A stretch of DNA of 12,676 nucleotides, taken from NCBI GenBank assembly GCA_023424235.1, contig JAFAEB010000176.1, positions 1-12,676 of the forward strand, read 5' to 3'. Below the pieces are notes generated by a model. That model saw nothing but the letters and a program-made list of their open reading frames with translations. It did not search any database and was not told the origin of the DNA. This document shows, piece after piece, positions 6,682 through 12,676 of the stretch. How positions within the stretch are numbered: position 1 is the first letter of the stretch; every line of letters starts with the position of its first letter. A program made the translations under genes and the position numbers. This DNA comes from Bacillota bacterium. Lineage in GTDB: Bacteria; Bacillota; Clostridia; Lachnospirales; Lachnospiraceae.

Positions 6682-7560
6682 ATGAGAACGGAACAAGAAA
6701 TGATGAAACTAATTATGAATAAAGCAATAGAGGATGAAAGAATACGTGCTGTAACATTGAATGGTTCTAGAGCAAATCCCAATGCTACCCATGATATCTA
6801 TAGTGATTTTGATATTGTCTATTTTGTTCGTGATGTAGGAGACTTTACAAAAGATAAGTCATGGATTAACTATTTTGGAGATGTATTAATTGTGCAATAT
6901 CCAGAGGATTGGTATAACCACCCTTATGATTATAGTAGTCGCAACACATTCGTCTATTTGATTCAATTTACGGATGGTAATCGTATTGATCTTACAATTG
7001 TAGATATTAATAATATTGAGAAAGAATCAATAAATTATGAACCTAGAATCGTCCTTTTGAATAAAGATAATTTTAAAGAATTAACCCCAATAGATAGTGA
7101 AAGAGCATTTTATATACAAAAGCCTAGTGAGTTGGAGTTTCATAATACATCGAACGAGTTTCGATGGTTATGTATCTATATTTCAAAAGGTTTATGTAGA
7201 GAAGAACTTTATTATGCTAAGTATGCCTATGATGTCTTAGTTATGCCTATGTTTATAAAAATGCTAAATTGGAAGATAGCCATAGATAATAATTTTAAGG
7301 TAACAACCGGAGATCATAGTAAGTATTTAAAACGATTCCTGTCAGATGATGAAATGAAACGATTTCACAACATATTTCCAAACGGTGAATATGATGATAT
7401 TTGGAATAAGCTAATTTTAATGTATGACTATTTTGCTGAACTAGAATTTTTCGTTGCTGGTAGCATGGGTTATACAGTTGCTACTCAAGAGTCTAAAGGT
7501 GTGAAAGAATTCATACTGAATAGACGTAGAACTTACAGTGTATATAACAAGGAGAAATAA
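6682..7560 (+). CDS. Aminoglycoside 6-adenylyltransferase-like protein (ANT(6)/AadK family)
   Basis: This 292-residue protein is close in length and layout to the streptomycin 6-adenylyltransferases AadK and AadE. The start MRTEQEMM, ERIRAVTLNGSR (19-30) and YSDFDIVYFV (40-49, with Asp42 and Asp44) are family signatures. RIDLT (Asp103) supplies the third carboxylate of the nucleotidyltransferase site. The C-terminal half carries the helical substrate-binding region. Members transfer AMP from ATP to the 6-OH of streptomycin. Whether this one confers resistance is not shown by sequence, because chromosomal clostridial homologues vary. The ATG at 6682 was chosen because AGGAGG (6669-6674) lies 7 bases upstream; an in-frame ATG at 6646 lacks one. 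The next gene starts 1 base after its stop, so the two are translationally close. Confidence 0.85.
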   Translation: MRTEQEMMKLIMNKAIEDERIRAVTLNGSRANPNATHDIYSDFDIVYFVRDVGDFTKDKSWINYFGDVLIVQYPEDWYNHPYDYSSRNTFVYLIQFTDGNRIDLTIVDINNIEKESINYEPRIVLLNKDNFKELTPIDSERAFYIQKPSELEFHNTSNEFRWLCIYISKGLCREELYYAKYAYDVLVMPMFIKMLNWKIAIDNNFKVTTGDHSKYLKRFLSDDEMKRFHNIFPNGEYDDIWNKLILMYDYFAELEFFVAGSMGYTVATQESKGVKEFILNRRRTYSVYNKEK

Positions 7561-7561
7561 G

Positions 7562-7975
7562 ATGAAATATGAGGTTATAGATAAGATTTTAGAACAAGAG
7601 AAAGAGATTATATATGAGGGTTTACTAGAGTATAATCTAGCAAGAATTGAAGATAAACACGTTAAAGATTTAGGAATATATTTACGAGACCAGGAAGGAA
7701 ACTTGGTTGCAGGATTGATTGCTGGAACACATGGTAACTGGTTAATCGTGAAATACCTATGGGTAAGTGAAGAATTACGTGGACAAAAAATTGGTAGCCA
7801 GATATTACAAAGTGCTGAGAAAGCAGCTATGGAACGAGGGTGTAAGTATGCTTTTTTAGATACCTTTGATTTTCAAGCACCTATGTTTTACAAAAAGAAT
7901 GGTTATACGGAAGTGTTTGTATTAGATAATTATCCTATTACGGGAAAACGTTATTACTTTACAAAAACACTTTAA
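7562..7975 (+). CDS. GNAT family N-acetyltransferase
   Basis: This 137-residue GNAT acetyltransferase would move acetyl from acetyl-CoA to an amine. Motif A is clear: LWVSEELRGQKIGSQIL (66-82), with RGQKIG (73-78) as the pyrophosphate-binding loop. FYKKNGY (109-115) is the common motif B end. The length and the tail ending in KRYYFTKTL resemble small uncharacterised bacterial GNATs; the substrate is unknown. The ATG at 7562 was chosen because AAGGAG (7549-7554), inside the end of the preceding gene, is 7 bases upstream; a frame starting at 7538 would overlap that gene. Co-transcription with the adenylyltransferase is very likely. Two antibiotic-modifying folds side by side suggest, but do not prove, a shared resistance role. 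Confidence 0.87.
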   Translation: MKYEVIDKILEQEKEIIYEGLLEYNLARIEDKHVKDLGIYLRDQEGNLVAGLIAGTHGNWLIVKYLWVSEELRGQKIGSQILQSAEKAAMERGCKYAFLDTFDFQAPMFYKKNGYTEVFVLDNYPITGKRYYFTKTL

Positions 7976-8024
7976 AATGTAATGTATTATTTACTTATAG
8001 AAATGAATATTTTTCCAGAAGTGA

Positions 8025-8053
8025 TTGACTTGTTATAATATGGTAGTTATACT
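8025..8053 (+). promoter_or_regulatory. Promoter of the Cys-cluster protein gene
   Basis: TTGACT (8025-8030) and TATACT (8048-8053) are 17 bases apart, identical in both hexamers and spacing to the NUDIX promoter. A TATAAT at 8034-8039 lies between them but has no matching -35. Confidence 0.65.
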
Positions 8054-8090
8054 TAGATTATGAGGGGTAATAAGTGGGAGGTAATGTATT

Positions 8091-9221
8091 ATGTCTAATA
8101 CATTAGAAACAAAAACGTTTGAGCAATTATATATGGCCATAAAGTCATATAACAGTTTTATGTGTGAAATACCAAAGCAATTTATAGTACGGAATGAATA
8201 TCTTTATGGAATTACAGAAGAAGAATTTTGTGAAGCATTTCACAAATTACAAGATATTGTTATGAAGATATATGATGATTTATTAGTTAATCCTCAGGTA
8301 ATCGGTTTAGCAACCATAGACTTAAATACAGGTACGCTAAATGTACAAAATTCACAACATATAAGCTGCATTAAAAAATTACTTTACTCCCTAGGATTAG
8401 TAGCTGAAATAAATGAACATGAATTATTTATAAAAATGGATTCCTTTATGGATGCATATGCAACGTTTTTACCTAATTGCTCTACTGCGCTCAGTGAAAA
8501 TATTATTGAGAGTAGTCATGATAAACGTAAAAAAATATACCAAACAAAGCAAGTTGCACTTCTATTACAATACTTAACCAAGTTTGGGTTTGAGATAGAA
8601 AATATTCATGTTAACAAGCCCTATAATGAGATTCGTGATTTTACTGTATCATATCCTAAGATGCCAAATGTCATCACTGTAATTAAAGCGTTTTCCATGC
8701 CACGTATCTGTCGCATTAGTTTTGGGTTTGATTATACTAAGTTTAATTATAGAGTTTTCGCTCATCCAAGTGATGTGGCGATTCCATATTTGGATTTATA
8801 TAGTATTCAGCTTTTACCAGATATACATAAAGAATTTTTTATTAAATTAAATCAATGTATGAATGATTTGGGGATTAACTTTGGCGAATGCGAAAGTGGC
8901 TGGTACCATGGAGTTTTACCATGTCAATATATATATAATAAAAAACTTAGGTTATTGCAAAACATGGAGTACGGCCTAATGCCTGCAGTTGTCGTTAAGG
9001 TAGGTAAAAAAATAGATAAAATAACTAAATTTATAGAAAAACTTCCTGAAGAATATAAAGCCGGTATAGGAAATTGCCATGGCTGTAGAACAGAGGAATG
9101 TACAGGAAGAACTATTATAATTATAGATGATAGAAAGTATGTGTTGTGTAATGGATCATGGTGGATGTTCCCAGTAACAATTCAAGCTATCCCATATATC
9201 ATAGAAGCTTATAAATTATAG
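8091..9221 (+). CDS. Unrecognised 376-residue protein with a C-terminal cysteine cluster
   Basis: I do not recognise this family. The protein looks soluble: no signal peptide or membrane segment is visible. The C-terminal part has CHGCRTEEC (329-337) and VLCNG with Cys353, giving a CX2CX4CX15C spacing that could bind zinc or an Fe-S cluster. Other cysteines are scattered (25, 47, 93, 130, 207, 256, 267, 278). KMPNVITVIKAFSMPRICRI (190-209) and ESGWYHGVLPC (268-278) look like conserved core segments, but that is a guess without an alignment. The start is well supported: GGGAGG (8076-8081) is 9 bases before the ATG, behind a near-consensus promoter. It stands alone, with a long gap on each side. 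The coding frame is real by length, start context and codon use like its neighbours. Confidence 0.8.
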   Translation: MSNTLETKTFEQLYMAIKSYNSFMCEIPKQFIVRNEYLYGITEEEFCEAFHKLQDIVMKIYDDLLVNPQVIGLATIDLNTGTLNVQNSQHISCIKKLLYSLGLVAEINEHELFIKMDSFMDAYATFLPNCSTALSENIIESSHDKRKKIYQTKQVALLLQYLTKFGFEIENIHVNKPYNEIRDFTVSYPKMPNVITVIKAFSMPRICRISFGFDYTKFNYRVFAHPSDVAIPYLDLYSIQLLPDIHKEFFIKLNQCMNDLGINFGECESGWYHGVLPCQYIYNKKLRLLQNMEYGLMPAVVVKVGKKIDKITKFIEKLPEEYKAGIGNCHGCRTEECTGRTIIIIDDRKYVLCNGSWWMFPVTIQAIPYIIEAYKL

Positions 9222-9302
9222 TATTGTGGACTAATTTACTTACATAGATTAACTTAAGTGGTAACATATATTATCTTTGCAACTTATGTAAAGAAAAAAA
9301 CA

Positions 9303-9335
9303 CTCCTTTTTATTAAAATAGAGTAGGAAAGGAGG
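9303..9335 (+). promoter_or_regulatory. Possible ribosome-site-masking hairpin before the AraC gene
   Basis: CTCCTTT (9303-9309) is the exact complement of AAAGGAG (9328-9334), the ribosome-binding site of the next gene, across an 18-base loop. Pairing could be extended with G:T pairs. Folding would hide the site and lower translation. A chance match is possible, as an anti-SD string is short. Confidence 0.35.
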
Positions 9336-9342
9336 TAACAAT

Positions 9343-10236
9343 ATGTATGAATGGATCTATGCAATTCAAACATTAATAGATTGGATTGATGATAATGCCA
9401 TGAATAATCCATCACTAGGTGATATATCAGACAATATCGGATATTCTCCATATTACTGTTCTATGCAGTTTCATCGGATTACAGGTATGTCAATAAAAAG
9501 TTACATGGCAAAACGCCGTTTATGTATGGCTGCTCTGGCTGTAAGAGATTCAGATATACGGATTATTGATATAGCGATGGAGTATGGATTTTCATCACAA
9601 TCTGCTTTTACGAGAGCATTTTCTGATGCTTATGGATGTACACCAGCAGCATACAGGAAAAATCCCGTTCCGATACCATTATCCTTGAGAAAAGTCGTTG
9701 TTACTCCTTCACATTATATTGAAAAAGGAGATTTGTTTATGAGTAATTTAGTGTTACCATCTTATCGCTTAGAGTATATACCAGCACATAAATATCTTGG
9801 TGTATATCAAAAATCAAAGAATGAAAGCGGAGAATTATGGCCAGGTCATGACTGTGATTTACTTAGCGGAATCGTATCAAGCTTTAAAGATACCCATCCT
9901 ATTATTACAGGCCATACTGCTGGATGGGCTTGGGAAAATGGAAGTAGAAAATATTTTTATGGCCTTGGTGTAGATACGAACTATAATGGAATAATTCCTG
10001 AAGGATTTGAGCTTCGTGGAGAGTTTGAAGGATGTTATTACATTGTGTTTAATCATCCTCCATTTGATTATCTGTCAGATAATGTAGAAGTAATGAGAAG
10101 AGTAGAAGAACTTGCTTGGAATTTTGATCCGAAAACCATCGGTTATAAATGGAATGAGGATGTATGTCAGGACTACCAACGACATTATCCCGAAGGATTG
10201 GGCTATCAAGTATTACGTCCAGTTATAAAAATTTAA
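9343..10236 (+). CDS. AraC family regulator with C-terminal GyrI-like effector domain
   Basis: This 297-residue transcription regulator has an N-terminal AraC/XylS double helix-turn-helix domain, about 5-106. The first HTH lies near 25-46. The second ends in the family signature AMEYGFSSQSAFTRAFSDAY (78-97), then GCTPAAYR (98-105). Residues about 120-297 resemble the GyrI-like/bacterial effector-binding domain, which binds small hydrophobic or cationic molecules. This is the Rob-like arrangement, and such proteins often govern drug efflux or stress genes. The target here is unknown; no efflux pump is in view, and the flanking modification enzymes are candidates only by position. AAAGGAGG (9328-9335) is a near-perfect ribosome site 7 bases before the ATG and may be masked by an upstream complement. 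A strong terminator follows. Confidence 0.88.
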   Translation: MYEWIYAIQTLIDWIDDNAMNNPSLGDISDNIGYSPYYCSMQFHRITGMSIKSYMAKRRLCMAALAVRDSDIRIIDIAMEYGFSSQSAFTRAFSDAYGCTPAAYRKNPVPIPLSLRKVVVTPSHYIEKGDLFMSNLVLPSYRLEYIPAHKYLGVYQKSKNESGELWPGHDCDLLSGIVSSFKDTHPIITGHTAGWAWENGSRKYFYGLGVDTNYNGIIPEGFELRGEFEGCYYIVFNHPPFDYLSDNVEVMRRVEELAWNFDPKTIGYKWNEDVCQDYQRHYPEGLGYQVLRPVIKI

Positions 10237-10255
10237 TACTTGTTATAATTAAGGT

Positions 10256-10288
10256 ATCGCTAATCCTAGCAAGGGGTTAGCGATTTTT
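10256..10288 (+). terminator. Rho-independent terminator of the AraC gene
   Basis: ATCGCTAATCC (10256-10266) pairs over 11 bp, one G:T, with GGGTTAGCGAT (10274-10284) around a 7-base loop, followed by T residues to 10288. This is the best terminator in the window. Confidence 0.9.
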
Positions 10289-10306
10289 ATGTATAAAGAT
10301 AATTGT

Positions 10307-10343
10307 TAAATAAAGTATACTGATAGATATTTAACTTTATTTA
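10307..10343. repeat. Perfect 10-bp inverted repeat upstream of the APH-like gene
   Basis: TAAATAAAGT (10307-10316) and ACTTTATTTA (10334-10343) are exact reverse complements separated by 17 bases. There is no T tract behind it, so it is not a terminator. It surrounds the possible promoter of the downstream gene and could be an operator. Confidence 0.4.
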
Positions 10344-10347
10344 TGAT
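10320..10347 (+). promoter_or_regulatory. Weak promoter candidate for the APH-like gene
   Basis: CTGATA (10320-10325) and TATGAT (10342-10347) are 16 bases apart. It would give a leader of about 140 bases, unusually long for this window, in which I see no clear riboswitch fold. Confidence 0.3.
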
Positions 10348-10495
10348 ATGATGAAATTAAGAACTAGGAAAGAAATGGATATCATGATTTAAGAGTTCAT
10401 TTTAGATTATACAAGGAAATGATTTAAGCGAGAAAAAATTTTAGAGTAATACCTTAATAATTACACATATACTGAAAGAAGGGTATAAATATTAT

Positions 10496-11395
10496 ATGGA
10501 TTTGCTTGCACAAATTAAAATATACTACGGGAAAAATTTTTTAGAACTAAAGCTGATTCGGGATTGGATAGGGAAAGTTTATGAACTCACTAATGAAAAT
10601 AAGCGATACATAGTTAAGGTTTTTCGAAAAGATTATACCAAAGAAGCGTTGCAATCAATAAAGGTTATGACTTATCTAAAAGATAATAATTTTAAGGTAC
10701 CAGACATAATTGCTACATTAAGTGGAGAAAAATATTTTTTAGCTAATAAGCAGGTTGTGGTATTGTACGAGTATATAAATGGTGATCTTGTGGATAAAGG
10801 TAGTAAGCTTTTAAATATAGGGAAACAGGCTGGCTGGATGAAAAAGCTTATGGAATCCTATGATGGAGTAGTTAGAGAACATGGTTATGAGTTCTTTATT
10901 AATAGATATCTTAACATAATGAAATTAAAAGAATATCAAGGTATCAGTAAGTTTTACGAGTTAGGAAATTACCTATGGAAAAATGTAAAGAATCTACCCC
11001 AGGGATTTATTCATGGTGATATGCATACTGGGAATATGATTCAAATGAAAAATGAGATTGTATTTTTTGATTTTGATACTTGTGCCATCGCCAGTCCTGC
11101 GTATGATATAGCTACAGCTTGTGATGCAACAGATTATTTCGATTTATCTGAAGATAATTTTTATAATGGTCTCACTCGAACACAGAAAAATGTATCTGAG
11201 TTTTTAAAAGGCTATGAATTATATTGTACCTTAATTAAGGAGGAAGAAAAAGCTATTTACTATTTTATAGCCATTAGGCATTTTGACATTCAAGCTACTA
11301 TCATTAATAGCCTAGGATTAAATTGTGTTGACGAGCAGTTTCTTGATGAACAATACTTGTGGTTAGAAAAGTGGGTAGAGAAAATAAATGTATAA
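10496..11395 (+). CDS. Phosphotransferase of the APH family (aminoglycoside/choline/homoserine kinase-like)
   Basis: This 299-residue kinase of the aminoglycoside phosphotransferase fold (protein-kinase-like) would phosphorylate a small-molecule hydroxyl. The catalytic loop GFIHGDMHTGNM (170-181) has Asp175 as base and Asn180. FFDFDTC (190-196) holds the metal-binding Asp192 and Asp194. YIVKVFRK (38-45) offers the ATP-anchoring lysine, probably Lys41. VLYEYINGD (89-97) is the hinge between lobes. Clostridial homologues of this length include homoserine-kinase-II-like and uncharacterised APH proteins, so drug phosphorylation is not implied. The start follows AAGAAGGG (10476-10483) with a rather long 12-base spacer, so translation may be modest. 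Confidence 0.85.
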   Translation: MDLLAQIKIYYGKNFLELKLIRDWIGKVYELTNENKRYIVKVFRKDYTKEALQSIKVMTYLKDNNFKVPDIIATLSGEKYFLANKQVVVLYEYINGDLVDKGSKLLNIGKQAGWMKKLMESYDGVVREHGYEFFINRYLNIMKLKEYQGISKFYELGNYLWKNVKNLPQGFIHGDMHTGNMIQMKNEIVFFDFDTCAIASPAYDIATACDATDYFDLSEDNFYNGLTRTQKNVSEFLKGYELYCTLIKEEEKAIYYFIAIRHFDIQATIINSLGLNCVDEQFLDEQYLWLEKWVEKINV

Positions 11396-11415
11396 TATAG
11401 AATTTTCATACTATG

Positions 11416-11445
11416 CTGAATTATTTAGTGAAATACCATTATAAT
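11416..11445 (+). promoter_or_regulatory. Possible promoter of the MazG-like gene
   Basis: CTGAAT (11416-11421) and a consensus TATAAT (11440-11445) are 18 bases apart. The -10 sits in the loop of the inverted repeat AAATACC (11431-11437) / GGTATTT (11457-11463), which could be an operator. Confidence 0.4.
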
Positions 11446-11486
11446 TGCTTAGCTAAGGTATTTAAAAATCAAAGGAGATTTTACGA

Positions 11487-11813
11487 ATGAGTACATTTGG
11501 ATTTAGTGAAATGCAAGGAATACAAAGTGAATTACAGGAAAAATATAAGGATAAATGGGGTGGTTTATCTCCGGAAAAAGGAAGAGATAAATTGCTTTGG
11601 ATGATGATTGAAGCAGGAGAAGTGGCAGACATTATAAAAAAGGATGGAGATAATAAAATCCTAACAGATGATAAGGTGAGAAACCATTTTGTTGAAGAAA
11701 TATGTGATGTACTTATGTATTTAAATGATGTAATGCTTTGCTATTCCATAACACCAGATGAAATAGAGAATGTATATATGGATAAACACCAAAAGAACAT
11801 GAAACGGTGGTAA
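11487..11813 (+). CDS. MazG-like nucleotide pyrophosphohydrolase
   Basis: This 108-residue all-alpha protein carries the MazG/dUTPase-type metal site. EAGE (42-45) in the first helix and EEICD (70-74) in the second provide the ExxE and EExxD acidic residues that bind magnesium. Such enzymes split NTPs or dNTPs to the monophosphate and pyrophosphate, often as house-cleaning of abnormal nucleotides. At one domain of about 100 residues it matches the short, stand-alone MazG-like group and not the two-domain E. coli MazG. The preferred nucleotide is unknown. AAAGGAG (11471-11477) is 9 bases before the ATG. It lies 91 bases after the APH-like gene and probably has its own promoter. Confidence 0.83.
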   Translation: MSTFGFSEMQGIQSELQEKYKDKWGGLSPEKGRDKLLWMMIEAGEVADIIKKDGDNKILTDDKVRNHFVEEICDVLMYLNDVMLCYSITPDEIENVYMDKHQKNMKRW

Positions 11814-11974
11814 TCGAACTTTAGTATATAAGAATTAATTTAGTGATAATTTAATATAAATAAAATATTAAAAAATTGATAAAATCAGTTATAAATGATA
11901 GTAATTGATACTCCAATAAGATAATGAAGAAGACTAGTGTGAAAATAAACTTATACACGATGGTTTGTGCTTGC

Positions 11975-11994
11975 TTGGAGTCGCCAGACTCTAG
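11975..11994 (+). promoter_or_regulatory. Small hairpin just before the acetyltransferase ribosome site
   Basis: GAGTC (11978-11982) pairs with GACTC (11987-11991) around gcca, and the stem can be extended by three weaker pairs. It ends immediately before AAAGG at 11995. No T tract follows, so it is not a terminator; a role in translation is speculative. Confidence 0.3.
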
Positions 11995-12011
11995 AAAGGT
12001 GGTTTACTAAA

Positions 12012-12542
12012 ATGAAAAACATTATAACAGATAGATTAATCATAAGAAGATTTGAGAAAAATGATTGGCAGGATTTATATGAATACTTATCAGATGAAGA
12101 AGTTGTAAAATTTGAACCATATGATATTTATACTAAAAATCAAGCGAAAGAAGAAGCAAATAGAAGAGCAAATGATGAGTCATTCTATGCAGTTTGCTTG
12201 AAGGAAAATGAAAAGTTAATTGGCAACTTGTATCTTAGTAAAGGAGACTTTGATACATGGGAATTAGGATATGTGTTTAATCGTGCTTACCAAGGTCAAG
12301 GGTACGCTACAGAGAGTGCAAAGGAATTGCTTAATTATGCTTTTACCCACTTAGGAGCAAGACGAATTATAGCTATGTGTAGTCCAAAGAATGACCATTC
12401 TTGGAGGTTGCTTGAACGATTACATATGAGACGTGAGGGTATGCTTCTTAAAAATGTGTATTTTAAAACAGATAGCTATGGTAAGCCAATTTGGCTTGAT
12501 ACATATGAATATGCTATTTTAAAAGATGAATGGAGATATTGA
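12012..12542 (+). CDS. GNAT family N-acetyltransferase, RimJ/RimL type
   Basis: This 176-residue acetyltransferase is of the RimJ/RimL group. It starts with the usual TDRLIIRRFEKNDW (6-19). Motif A is GYVFNRAYQGQGYATES (86-102), with QGQGYA (94-99) as the acetyl-CoA phosphate loop. CSPKNDHSWRLLERLHMRRE (123-142) matches the conserved N-x-x-S-xx-LLE-+-LGF region. Relatives acetylate ribosomal protein N-termini, but many members act on other amines or antibiotics, so the substrate is open. The ATG at 12012 was chosen because AAAGGTGG (11995-12002) lies 9 bases upstream; an extension to GTG 11967 would add 15 residues unlike the family and bury the ribosome site. It overlaps the ribosome site of the next gene, so the two are likely co-transcribed. 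Confidence 0.88.
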   Translation: MKNIITDRLIIRRFEKNDWQDLYEYLSDEEVVKFEPYDIYTKNQAKEEANRRANDESFYAVCLKENEKLIGNLYLSKGDFDTWELGYVFNRAYQGQGYATESAKELLNYAFTHLGARRIIAMCSPKNDHSWRLLERLHMRREGMLLKNVYFKTDSYGKPIWLDTYEYAILKDEWRY

Positions 12543-12554
12543 AAGGAGTAAGTT

Positions 12555-12676
12555 ATGGAATATGTAAGAGAAAATGAAAGAATATGGGATGAACGCTCAG
12601 AAAACAATGATATATGGTCAGTTCCAGTTTCAAGTAATGCGATTGAACTTGCTAGAAATGGTGACTGGAGTATTGT
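12555..12676 (+). CDS. Probable class I SAM-dependent methyltransferase, N-terminal fragment
   Basis: Only the first 40 codons are inside the window; the gene runs off the right edge. The start MEYVRENERIWDERSENNDI followed by WSVPVSS resembles the N-terminus of a group of clostridial SAM-dependent methyltransferases, which begin this way before the glycine-rich SAM-binding motif. That motif lies beyond the edge, so the call rests on recall of the N-terminus alone. AAAGGAG (12542-12548) is 6 bases from the ATG and overlaps the stop of the upstream acetyltransferase, which supports an operon. Confidence in the gene is high, in the function moderate. Confidence 0.6.
   Translation, partial: MEYVRENERIWDERSENNDIWSVPVSSNAIELARNGDWSI

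Noticed and set aside
9240..9291. TTACATA/TATGTAA pairing after the Cys-cluster gene as a terminator
   Set aside because: The 38-base loop and A tract in place of a T tract on the + strand do not fit a terminator for the upstream gene.
10376..10393. Five-codon leader-like frame (MDIMI, stop) upstream of the APH-like gene, suggesting attenuation
   Set aside because: Such tiny frames are frequent by chance in A/T-rich leaders, and no mutually exclusive hairpins that would mask the APH start were found.

Overview
The window is low-GC DNA (roughly one third G+C) with A/T-rich codon choice, strong purine-rich Shine-Dalgarno sites and compact U-tailed terminators. This fits a Firmicute, most likely a clostridium of the Lachnospiraceae type. 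That placement is inferred from style and gene families; no rRNA or other marker gene is present. Every supported gene is on the + strand. I see no rRNA, convincing tRNA, transposase, integrase, CRISPR array or phage gene.

Layout. Positions 1-624 hold the 3' part of an imidazolonepropionase-type amidohydrolase whose frame has a stop near the window edge, followed by a terminator. Positions 988-3201 form a probable three-gene operon: a PfkB sugar kinase resembling pseudouridine kinase, a chloramphenicol-phosphotransferase-like P-loop kinase, and an aminoglycoside-type nucleotidyltransferase. It has its own promoter and terminator. A compact structured non-coding block follows at about 3268-3368. 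Next come a NUDIX hydrolase (3493-3942) and a membrane-anchored beta-lactamase-fold serine hydrolase (4029-5126).

The most informative locus is 5260-6586: a radical SAM protein of the putative DNA modification/repair type with a C-terminal helix-hairpin-helix. Its promoter carries two LexA/DinR-like boxes, which suggests SOS control. Downstream lie an ANT(6)-type aminoglycoside adenylyltransferase and a GNAT acetyltransferase (6682-7975), then an unrecognised 376-residue protein with a C-terminal cysteine cluster (8091-9221). After these come an AraC-type regulator fused to a GyrI-like ligand domain (9343-10236), an APH-type kinase (10496-11395), a MazG-like pyrophosphohydrolase (11487-11813), a RimJ/RimL-type acetyltransferase (12012-12542) and the start of a probable SAM-dependent methyltransferase (12555 to the edge).

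The window reads as an accessory stretch of small stand-alone enzymes. Many belong to families that modify antibiotics (phosphotransferases, nucleotidyltransferases, acetyltransferases, a beta-lactamase fold) or that clean up nucleotides and DNA (NUDIX, MazG, radical SAM repair). Most have their own promoter or terminator, so they look like independently acquired or maintained units and not one pathway. No actual antibiotic substrate can be assigned from sequence alone.
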